DNA of 64,000 nucleotides from Hyphomicrobium sp. MC1 (lineage in GTDB: Bacteria > Pseudomonadota > Alphaproteobacteria > Rhizobiales > Hyphomicrobiaceae), in NCBI RefSeq assembly GCF_000253295.1, contig NC_015717.1, forward strand, positions 2,542,001-2,606,000. The letters run 5' to 3'. The notes below the pieces were generated by a model. The model was not told where the DNA came from, searched no databases, and saw only the letters and a program-made list of their open reading frames with translations. Below are positions 32,797 to 40,031 of this stretch, piece after piece. Each line of letters begins with the position of its first letter. Within the stretch, counting starts at the first letter, position 1. The position numbers and the translations under genes are program-made.

Positions 32797-34590
32797 ATGG
32801 CAACAGAAACGGGAACGCTTACTGCGGACGGGCCAAGCGCCACGTCCGGTCAACTTGTTAGGGCGATCGATTGGAGAGGTGCGTTTTGGGTCGCCAGCGG
32901 CGTCCCGGCTCTCGTCCTTTTCTCGATCGGCGGTATCGCGGGCGTTGCGGGAAAGGTCGCCTTTCTCGTGTGGTTCGTGTCGATGATCATGGGATTCATT
33001 CAATCCTTTACCTACGCAGAAATCGCCGGTCTCTTTCCGAACAAATCAGGCGGCGCTTCGGTCTACGGCGCGGCCGCCTGGGTGCGTTATTCCAAGCTCA
33101 TCGCACCGCTCTCCGTCTGGTGTAACTGGTTTGCCTGGTCGCCCGTGCTGTCGCTCGGATGCTCCATTGCCGCCGCTTACATTCTCAACGCACTGGCTCC
33201 CATCCCGCCGGCAGATGCGCCGCAAGTGGCAGCCTGGATCAGTGCGCACGCAGGTTCGATCCCGGCCGATTCTCCGCGTATCGCCGAATGGCTTGCTGCC
33301 AACCACGGTAAGACCGCGGCCGATGCAATTAGCGCTTTGCTCTCGACGGATGCCATCGCGGCGCTGACGCCTGCAATTCGCAACTGGTCGGCGTTCCACG
33401 GCACGCTCGGACCGGTGTCGTTCTCGTTCAATGCCGCGTTCTTCATCGGCGCGGTCCTGATGCTGATTACCTTCGCCATTCAGCACCGGGGCATTCTCGG
33501 CACTGCAAACGTACAGAAATACATCGGCCTCGCGGTCATCATCCCGATGCTGATCGTCGGCGTCGTGCCGATCATCACCGGCCAGATCGACTGGTCGAAC
33601 TTCACGCCTCTTGAACCCTTGAAAGCCGCGTATGCGCCGGACATGGGCTCTTGGGATATCGGCGGATGGACGCTGATCCTCGGCGCGATGTTCATCGCGG
33701 CGTGGTCAACCTACGGCTTCGAGACGGCGGTTTGCTACACGAGCGAGTTCCGCAATCCCGGCACCGACACGTTCAAGGCAATCTTCTATTCGGGTCTCCT
33801 CTGCCTCGTGCTCTTCACGCTGGTGCCCTTCACGTTCCAGGGCGTCCTCGGCTTGTCGGGCATGCTTGAGCCGTCGATCGTCGATGGTTCGGGCGTCGCG
33901 GCGGCAATGGCCAACATGGTGGGTCACGGCAGCGCGTTCGTCACGAACCTGCTCGTCATGCTCATGATCCTTGCCCTCATGCTCTGCCTGATGACGGCGA
34001 TGGCGGGTTCCTCGCGCACGCTCTATCAGGGCTCGCGTGACGGCTGGCTGCCGCGTTACCTCAGCCACGTCAACGAGCACGGTGCACCGACGCGCGCGAT
34101 GTGGACCGATCTCGTGATTAACCTCGCAGTCCTGGCGATTGCCTGCGCGGATGCCACGAGCTTCTTCTTCATCCTCGCCGTCTCGAACTGCGGTTACATC
34201 ATCTTCAACTTCCTGAACCTCAACTCGGGCTGGCTGCATCGCATCGATAACGCCGACGTTCCGCGTCCGTGGCGGGCGCCGACGTGGGTGCTTGCCATCG
34301 GCGCGGTGTTCGCTTTCGTGAACGCCGTGTTCATGGGAGCAGGCGCGAAGGTGTGGAATCCGTCGGCTCTGTGGGCCGGCCTGTTCACGGCAGCGTTGAT
34401 CATCCCGGTCTTCTGCTTCCGCCACTACGTGCAGGACAAAGGCGTTTTCCCGGCGCACATGCTGGAAGACCTCGGACTGCACGAAGCTGACTTCAAGAAA
34501 AAGAAAGCCGGCGCGCTGCCCTACATCGTGCTCGTAGCCGGTTTCCTTGTGGTCCTGGCTTCCAACTGGTTCTTCCAGTTGCCCGCCTAA
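32797..34590 (+). CDS. APC superfamily permease, candidate methylated-amine transporter
   Basis: A 597 aa amino acid/polyamine/organocation permease with about 12 membrane helices. The first helix region has the GVPALVLFSIGGIAG glycine-rich segment of the APC fold. It is longer than usual because of a hydrophilic insertion (about residues 134-205) between helices 3 and 4, which includes an 18-residue tandem repeat. GGGAGAG precedes the ATG. It is the first gene of the operon leading to dimethylamine and TMA oxidation enzymes, so uptake of TMA, TMAO, dimethylamine or a related cation is the natural inference. Other methylotrophs use an ABC importer (TmoXWV) for TMAO. A hairpin follows at 34601-34631. 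Confidence 0.82.
   Translation: MATETGTLTADGPSATSGQLVRAIDWRGAFWVASGVPALVLFSIGGIAGVAGKVAFLVWFVSMIMGFIQSFTYAEIAGLFPNKSGGASVYGAAAWVRYSKLIAPLSVWCNWFAWSPVLSLGCSIAAAYILNALAPIPPADAPQVAAWISAHAGSIPADSPRIAEWLAANHGKTAADAISALLSTDAIAALTPAIRNWSAFHGTLGPVSFSFNAAFFIGAVLMLITFAIQHRGILGTANVQKYIGLAVIIPMLIVGVVPIITGQIDWSNFTPLEPLKAAYAPDMGSWDIGGWTLILGAMFIAAWSTYGFETAVCYTSEFRNPGTDTFKAIFYSGLLCLVLFTLVPFTFQGVLGLSGMLEPSIVDGSGVAAAMANMVGHGSAFVTNLLVMLMILALMLCLMTAMAGSSRTLYQGSRDGWLPRYLSHVNEHGAPTRAMWTDLVINLAVLAIACADATSFFFILAVSNCGYIIFNFLNLNSGWLHRIDNADVPRPWRAPTWVLAIGAVFAFVNAVFMGAGAKVWNPSALWAGLFTAALIIPVFCFRHYVQDKGVFPAHMLEDLGLHEADFKKKKAGALPYIVLVAGFLVVLASNWFFQLPA
33205..33312 (+). repeat. Tandem 18-residue repeat inside the permease loop
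   Basis: Residues 137-154 (PPADAPQVAAWISAHAGS) and 155-172 (IPADSPRIAEWLAANHGK) are adjacent copies with 8 of 18 identical positions, including P-A-D, P, A, W, A and G. They lie in the extracytoplasmic insertion between helices 3 and 4. It is an internal duplication of a helical hairpin-like unit. Confidence 0.65.
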
Positions 34591-34600
34591 AGAAAGAGCG

Positions 34601-34631
34601 GACCGGAGCGGTTCACATCGCCGCTCCGGTC
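34601..34631 (+). terminator. Intercistronic hairpin between permease and dmmA
   Basis: GACCGGAGCGG (34601-34611) and CCGCTCCGGTC (34621-34631) pair perfectly over 11 bp with a nine-base loop. There is no U-run, so RNA processing or partial attenuation is more likely than full termination. Confidence 0.55.
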
Positions 34632-34690
34632 TGGTCAAATCGCTTCCGGAAGTTTCCGGCAGGAAGCTTACCGGAATTAAGGAGCACTTG

Positions 34691-35293
34691 ATGACGATCA
34701 GCACGAACAAAAGCCGTCCGATCTATCCGGGCCTCAGTCCGGACCTCAACGCCCGCAGCAACATCATCGTATGTGACAAGGGCGGCGCCGCCGCCGTCAC
34801 AGAATTGTTTTCACGCGCCGACACCGCCTTTGCAAAGCGCACCACGGTGCTTCTTGCCGACACGCTGAGCGACGCTGACATGCAAACAGCGAAGTCCGAG
34901 CTCTCGCCGGCGACAATCGAATTTCTTCCCGCGCTTGCAGCAGCGATCACGCGGCTTCGCGTGCTGCTCGATGGGGCGCCGATGGGACTCCGGCTTTACG
35001 CCGCCGGAACGGAGCCGCTGATCGGCTCGGTCGTACAGGCCGCAGCCGACTATTCAATCGACCATCTCTCGATCCGGACAGAACACCGCGGCTCGCTGAT
35101 GCGCCGCGTGCAATGCGTGCATTGCAAAGGCTTCATCGAGAACGTCACGACCAATCCCGTGACCTGCACACACTGTGGCCTGACGCTTCTCGTTCGTGAC
35201 CACTATTCCCGCCGCCTCGCGGCATTCCAAGGCGTCTGCATCGACGCTGAAATTCCAGGCGATGTTCCACCGACGGAGGCACTTTATCAATGA
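34691..35293 (+). CDS. dmmA: Dimethylamine monooxygenase subunit DmmA-like zinc-ribbon protein
   Basis: A 200 aa subunit of the dimethylamine monooxygenase complex, which oxidatively demethylates dimethylamine to methylamine and formaldehyde. The N-terminal part is an alpha/beta domain. The C-terminus has a four-cysteine ribbon, C142-V-H-C145 and C159-T-H-C162. AAGGAG lies six bases before the ATG. The stop overlaps the next start (ATGA), so it is co-translated with the reductase. The subunit letters follow the family name used for such zinc-ribbon proteins; usage in the literature varies. Confidence 0.82.
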   Translation: MTISTNKSRPIYPGLSPDLNARSNIIVCDKGGAAAVTELFSRADTAFAKRTTVLLADTLSDADMQTAKSELSPATIEFLPALAAAITRLRVLLDGAPMGLRLYAAGTEPLIGSVVQAAADYSIDHLSIRTEHRGSLMRRVQCVHCKGFIENVTTNPVTCTHCGLTLLVRDHYSRRLAAFQGVCIDAEIPGDVPPTEALYQ

Positions 35294-36255
35294 GCGGTTC
35301 CCCTCTTCGCCGCGTCCGCGTTGCCGAGGTTGAGCAAGTCGCCGCCCGCATCAAGCGCTTTCGCTTAGTCGATATCGACAACGCGCCGCTTTCGGAATTC
35401 TCCGGCGGCTCGCACATTTCCGTCGTCATGCATTCGGGCGACCGCATGATGCGCAACCCCTACTCGTTGATGGGATCGCCGTTCGACACATCGAGCTACC
35501 AGATCAGCGTCCTGAATTGCGGCGCAGACTCGCGCGGCGGCTCGAAGTTCATGCACGAGAACGTCTCGGTCGGCACTGAGCTTGAGATCAGCGAGCCGCT
35601 CAATCTGTTTGCGCCCGTGAAGCTCGCGAAGAAGCACGTTCTTATTGCGGGCGGCATCGGCATTACGCCGTTCATGTCGATGATGAACGACCTCGACAGC
35701 CTGAAATCGAATTTCGAACTGCACTACGGCGTGCGTTCGCTCGAAGAAGGGGCCTACTGCAAATATCTGCAGTCGCGGTACGGCTCACGGGTGAACGTCT
35801 ATCGCCAGGACCAAGGCCAGATGATCCCGCTCGAAAGCATCCTCGGCAATCAGCGGCTCGGCACGCACATGTACGCATGCGGTCCCAAGCCGATGATCGA
35901 CTGGGCGCTGCAGACGGCGGAGCTGCTCGGTTGGCCTGCAGAAAACGTTCATTCCGAACAGTTCTCCGCCCCGCCGCCGGGCAAGCCGTTCATCGTCAAG
36001 CTCGCCAAATCCGGCCGCGAGATCATGGTCAAAGGCCATCAGAGCATTCTCGAAGCGCTCGAAGAACACGGCGTCGACGCACCATTCCTTTGCCGCGGCG
36101 GCGCCTGCGGCCAGTGCGAAACGGGCGTCGTCGCGTGCGACGGCTACATCGAGCACAACGACCACTTCCTGACCGAGCCCGAACGGGTCAGCGGCAAGAA
36201 GATCATGATCTGCATGTCTCGCATTCAAACCGGGTCGATCACACTCGACCTCTGA
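35290..36255 (+). CDS. dmmB: Flavin/[2Fe-2S] reductase of dimethylamine monooxygenase (PDR/VanB family)
   Basis: Transfers electrons from NAD(P)H through flavin and a plant-type ferredoxin domain to the haem N-demethylase. The flavin motif RNPYSL is at residues 55-60, the nucleotide loop GGIGITPF near 121, and the C-terminal [2Fe-2S] ligands are C268, C273, C276 and C308. This order (reductase then ferredoxin) is that of phthalate dioxygenase reductase. At 321 aa it has the family length. It overlaps dmmA by 4 bp and is followed by the haem subunit. The letter B is assigned by gene order. Confidence 0.88.
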   Translation: MSGSPLRRVRVAEVEQVAARIKRFRLVDIDNAPLSEFSGGSHISVVMHSGDRMMRNPYSLMGSPFDTSSYQISVLNCGADSRGGSKFMHENVSVGTELEISEPLNLFAPVKLAKKHVLIAGGIGITPFMSMMNDLDSLKSNFELHYGVRSLEEGAYCKYLQSRYGSRVNVYRQDQGQMIPLESILGNQRLGTHMYACGPKPMIDWALQTAELLGWPAENVHSEQFSAPPPGKPFIVKLAKSGREIMVKGHQSILEALEEHGVDAPFLCRGGACGQCETGVVACDGYIEHNDHFLTEPERVSGKKIMICMSRIQTGSITLDL

Positions 36256-36291
36256 CGGCATCTTTCAATTCGCATTCGGGGAGGCACCGGC

Positions 36292-37332
36292 ATGGCGCTG
36301 ACTTTCAAAGACGAGACGTTCCGGGACGATTTCACCTATAAGAACAGCCCGTCGACGATCCGTCGATTTCCGTTTCCGTTCATCGAAGACAAGTACCGCT
36401 ATTCGGTGAACATCGAGCCGCACACGCCGGGCCCTAAGGGTTCGGTCTACGAGAACGCCTTCGACATTGACGAGCACTACGTCTCGGAAATGCGCGATCG
36501 GGCGATGGTGCTGCAGGAAGATCCAGGCCGCTGCCAGGCCTTGCCGCACATGATGACGGCGCAGTGGGACATGCTCGAACTGGTGATGGTTTCGCTTGCA
36601 CGCGACTATCCCGATCTTTTCACGTTGCACCGGGACGGCGCGCACTGGCACTGGATCAACAAGCCGCTCAACATCGACCAGAAGTTCACGTTCGGTGAAG
36701 TCAACTCGCTGCCTTACGAACCGATGGAATATATCGGTCGTCAGGTGCAGGGCGATTTCTCGATCCAGGACCAGCGCGACAATCAGCTCTGGATGGATGC
36801 GGGCATCATTACCTCGCAGGCAGACTGGTCGCTCGATTTTGACGTCGGCATGAACTTCTTCGAATGGCACGGTCCCGTGCCACTGGCGCATGAAGCTGGC
36901 GTGTTCGAACGCGCGCTGAAATTCCTTTTGAACCTGCAAATCGGCAATCCGGTGCGCCGTCTCAACTGGACGATGACCGTCAATCCGCGTCTCGATACGA
37001 GTCCTGAGAACTATCCCAAGTGGGGAAAAGACCGGACAACGATCACGCCTGAGAACGTCGGAGAAAAATTGCATCTTCGCGTCGAGCTGCAGGGCCTGTT
37101 CCGGCTCCCGCGCTCGAACGCGATCCTGTTCTCCATCCGCGGCTATCTCATGAGCCTCGAACAGATCGCCACGGTTCCGAAGTGGGGCCGCCGTCTGCCG
37201 CGCGTGCTCAAGACGCTGCCGCCGGAGCTCATCGATTACAAAGGTCTCGTCCGTTATCGCCAGACCGCAATCGACTGGCTGGAGAAATACGATGACGGCG
37301 CGCCGACCTCGCCCGGCGGTGGCCCGGATTGA
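36292..37332 (+). CDS. Haem-dependent oxidative N-demethylase subunit (DUF3445)
   Basis: The likely catalytic haem subunit of dimethylamine monooxygenase, of the DUF3445/HODM family. Recognisable features are the N-terminal RRFPFPFIEDKYRYSVNIEP, the central ARDYPDLFTLHRDGAHWHWINKPL and the C-terminal LRVELQGLFRLPRSNAILFSIRGYLMSLEQIA. The family binds haem in a PAS-like fold. GGAGG lies seven bases before the ATG. In the operon it stands after the reductase and before a GcvT-like gene that probably captures the released C1 unit. It would be dmmC by order, but naming in the literature varies, so no symbol is given. Confidence 0.87.
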   Translation: MALTFKDETFRDDFTYKNSPSTIRRFPFPFIEDKYRYSVNIEPHTPGPKGSVYENAFDIDEHYVSEMRDRAMVLQEDPGRCQALPHMMTAQWDMLELVMVSLARDYPDLFTLHRDGAHWHWINKPLNIDQKFTFGEVNSLPYEPMEYIGRQVQGDFSIQDQRDNQLWMDAGIITSQADWSLDFDVGMNFFEWHGPVPLAHEAGVFERALKFLLNLQIGNPVRRLNWTMTVNPRLDTSPENYPKWGKDRTTITPENVGEKLHLRVELQGLFRLPRSNAILFSIRGYLMSLEQIATVPKWGRRLPRVLKTLPPELIDYKGLVRYRQTAIDWLEKYDDGAPTSPGGGPD

Positions 37333-37395
37333 ACCCTTCGTCCTCAAAGAAACGTCAGCCACAACCAGTTTAAAGACAGCCAAGAGGTAATGCTC

Positions 37396-38523
37396 ATGTC
37401 ACTCGCTCATCTGCCCCGGCAATCCATCCTCAACGATCGCCACCGGGCGAACGGAGCCGATCTGGATTCGGTTTCGTGGAACAACATGCCGCTGCCGCAG
37501 ACCTATCAGACCGACCCCTATTTCGAGACCGAAGCCGTCCGCAACCGCGCAGGTCTGTTCGACGTCTCGTCGTTGCAGATCATCAACGTCTCGGGTCCGG
37601 ATGCGCAGAAGCTTCTGAACTACATGCTGACGTCGGACCTCTCGAAGGCGAAGCCCGGCGACTCGCACATCTCCAATATCGTCAACGAAAACGGCGGACT
37701 AATCGACGACGTCCTCGTCTACGTCGACAGCCCGACGGAGTTCCGGCTCTCGCACGGCGCGGGCAAGCTCGAAGAAGTTCTGTTCTCGCTTGCGCCGAAG
37801 TACGACGTGAAGGTCGAGAAGGACGACGACGTTCACATTCTTGCGCTGCAGGGTCCGCTGTCGCTCGAAATCCTCGCGCCGCATACGCCGATGGATCTTG
37901 CTGCCCTCGGCTACTTCAAGCATGAGCCGACGACGCTGTTCGGCACGCCGGTGCGCCTGGCGCGCGGCGGCTATTCGGCTGAGCGCGGCTACGAAGTGTT
38001 CTGCAAAGCAGCCGACGCGCACAAGATGTGGGATTCCATTCTTGAGGCAGGCAAGGACAAAGGCCTCATTCCGGTTTCGTGGGCATGCCTCGATATCGTC
38101 CGCGTGGAAGGCGGCCTGTTGTTCTTCCCCTACGAAATGTCGAACGAAGACACGACGCCGTGGGAAGTTCGTGCCGACTGGACTGTCGATCTGTCCAAGC
38201 CGGATTTCATCGGCAAGAAGGCGCTGGAAGAAAAGAAGGGCAAGGAACGTTCGTTCGTGACTGGCCTTGAAGTCGATACCGATCGCGCTATCGAGCCCGG
38301 TGCGAAGATCACCGTCGACGGTAAGGAAGTCGGCGTCGTCACCAGCACGACCTACAGCAAGTATCTGATGAAATCGTTGGCAATGGCGCAGATCGAGCCG
38401 GCCTATACGAAGCTCGGAACGCAACTCGTCGTGCACGATAAGGGCGACTTCCCAGCGACCGTCGTTCGCATGCCGTTCTACGATCCGCTCCGTTTGCGCA
38501 CGCATCCGCGCGAAGCGGCGTAA
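37396..38523 (+). CDS. GcvT-like aminomethyltransferase of the dimethylamine locus
   Basis: A 375 aa tetrahydrofolate-binding protein of the glycine-cleavage T family. It shows RAGLFDVSSLQIINVSGPDAQKLLNYMLTSD near the start and the C-terminal barrel FYDPLRLR. ATG 37396 has AGAGG nine bases upstream; ATG 37390 is too close to it. Its place after the haem demethylase suggests that it transfers the formaldehyde-level carbon to tetrahydrofolate, which limits free formaldehyde. It is probably the protein named DmmD in other methylotrophs, but that correspondence is not certain. Confidence 0.85.
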   Translation: MSLAHLPRQSILNDRHRANGADLDSVSWNNMPLPQTYQTDPYFETEAVRNRAGLFDVSSLQIINVSGPDAQKLLNYMLTSDLSKAKPGDSHISNIVNENGGLIDDVLVYVDSPTEFRLSHGAGKLEEVLFSLAPKYDVKVEKDDDVHILALQGPLSLEILAPHTPMDLAALGYFKHEPTTLFGTPVRLARGGYSAERGYEVFCKAADAHKMWDSILEAGKDKGLIPVSWACLDIVRVEGGLLFFPYEMSNEDTTPWEVRADWTVDLSKPDFIGKKALEEKKGKERSFVTGLEVDTDRAIEPGAKITVDGKEVGVVTSTTYSKYLMKSLAMAQIEPAYTKLGTQLVVHDKGDFPATVVRMPFYDPLRLRTHPREAA

Positions 38524-38577
38524 CTCAATTTTCAACCAGGACTTGAACCCAAGTATTTGTCGGAAGGAAACCAACAC

Positions 38578-39942
38578 ATGGCAGAGCGTATCGCGATTAT
38601 CGGCGCCGGCCCGAGCGGCATGGCAGTTTTGCGCGCATTCGAAAGCGCCCGGAAGAACGGCGCAGACATTCCGGAGATGGTCTGTTACGAGCGGCAGAAG
38701 GACTGCGGCGGCATCTGGAACTACACGTGGCGCACCGGCACCGACGAGTTCGGCGAGCCAGTTCATGCTTCGATGTATCGCTATCTGTGGTCGAACGGGC
38801 CGAAGGAAGCACTCGAATTCGCCGACTATTCTTTCGAAGAGCACTTCGGTCGGCCGATCCCGTCATTCCCGCCGCGCGCCGTGCTGCACGACTACATTAA
38901 GGGCCGCATCGAACGCAGCGGCATCATGCACTACATCAAGATGAGCCACACGGTTCGCTGGGTGAGCTACGACGAGACGACGCAGAAGTTCACGGTTTCC
39001 GTGAAGGATCTCGTCACCGACCAAATTTCGTCGTCGGAATTCGATTACGTCTTCTGCGGCAGCGGCCACTTCTCGACGCCGAACATTCCGGAATTTCCCG
39101 GCCTCACAAAGTTCCTCGGCCGTACGCTGCACTCGCACGACTTCCGCTCGGCGGATGAGTTTGCCGGCAAGGACGTGCTGTGCGTCGGCGCTAGCTACTC
39201 GTCGGAAGACATCGGCATTCAGTGCTACAAGTACGGCGCGAAGTCGGTGACGTTCTCCTACCGCACGCGGCCCATGGGCTTCAAATGGCCGGCGCGCATG
39301 GACGAGCGTCCGCTCCTTGAACGCGTGGAAGGCAAGACCGCCTTCTTCCAGGACGGCACGTCGAAGGATGTCGATGCGATCGTGCTGTGCACGGGCTATC
39401 TGCATCATCATCCGTTCATGGAAGATTCGCTGCGTCTCAAATCGCGCAACCGTCTCTATCCGCCGAACCTCTACAAGGGCATTTTCTGGATCGACAATCC
39501 GAAGCTGATGTACATCGGCATGCAGGATCAGTTCTACACATTCAACATGTTCGATGCTCAGGCTTGGTATGCCCGCGACGTCGTTCTCGGCCGCATCAAG
39601 CTGCCGCCGAAAGCCGATATGATCGACGACATCCACAAGTGGACGGAGATGGAAGAAGCCATTCCGGATGCAGAGGGCGCGATTGATTTCCAGACCGAAT
39701 ACATGCGCGATCTGCTCGCTCCGACCGACTATCCGCGCCTCGACGTCGACGCCGTGGCGAAGATGTTCAAGGAGTGGGAACACCACAAGATGGAAGACAT
39801 CCTGACCTATCGTGACCGCTCGCACAAATCGGTGCTGACGGGCACGCAGGCGCCTGTCCATCATACGCCGTGGATGCGCGCACTTGATGACTCGATGGAA
39901 GCGTTCCTCAACCAGCCCGGAACGAAGATGGCTGCTGAGTAA
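38578..39942 (+). CDS. tmm: Trimethylamine monooxygenase
   Basis: An NADPH-dependent flavin monooxygenase that oxidises TMA to TMA N-oxide in the cytoplasm. The FAD loop GAGPSG is at residues 9-14. The flavin-monooxygenase identity segment FPGLTKFLGRTLHSHDF is at 173-189, and the NADP loop GASYSSED at 204-211 is the variant typical of bacterial Tmm. At 454 aa it has the usual length. GGAAGGA lies upstream of ATG 38578. It is followed by a strong hairpin and then tdm, the next enzyme of the pathway. Confidence 0.93.
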   Translation: MAERIAIIGAGPSGMAVLRAFESARKNGADIPEMVCYERQKDCGGIWNYTWRTGTDEFGEPVHASMYRYLWSNGPKEALEFADYSFEEHFGRPIPSFPPRAVLHDYIKGRIERSGIMHYIKMSHTVRWVSYDETTQKFTVSVKDLVTDQISSSEFDYVFCGSGHFSTPNIPEFPGLTKFLGRTLHSHDFRSADEFAGKDVLCVGASYSSEDIGIQCYKYGAKSVTFSYRTRPMGFKWPARMDERPLLERVEGKTAFFQDGTSKDVDAIVLCTGYLHHHPFMEDSLRLKSRNRLYPPNLYKGIFWIDNPKLMYIGMQDQFYTFNMFDAQAWYARDVVLGRIKLPPKADMIDDIHKWTEMEEAIPDAEGAIDFQTEYMRDLLAPTDYPRLDVDAVAKMFKEWEHHKMEDILTYRDRSHKSVLTGTQAPVHHTPWMRALDDSMEAFLNQPGTKMAAE

Positions 39943-39971
39943 GCCCTACTACGACACGCCAACGACCGATC

Positions 39972-40010
39972 GTGGACTGGCCGCAACGGAGCGGTCAGTC
40001 CACCGATCGT
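39972..40010 (+). terminator. Strong intercistronic hairpin between tmm and tdm
   Basis: Arms 39972-39984 and 39991-40003 form a 13 bp stem with one G-U pair and a six-base loop, followed by CGATCGTTTT. It resembles an intrinsic terminator with a short T-run inside the operon, 29 bp after the tmm stop and before the tdm start at 40032. Confidence 0.6.
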
Positions 40011-40031
40011 TTTCAGCGAGATGAGGACACC

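Noticed and set aside
36265..37383. 372-codon frame antisense to the haem demethylase gene
   Set aside because: It exactly shadows a well supported DUF3445 gene and has His/Arg/Val-rich composition typical of antisense frames.
37699..38844. 381-codon frame antisense to the GcvT-like gene
   Set aside because: It is antisense to a conserved gene, without a ribosome site or recognisable domain.
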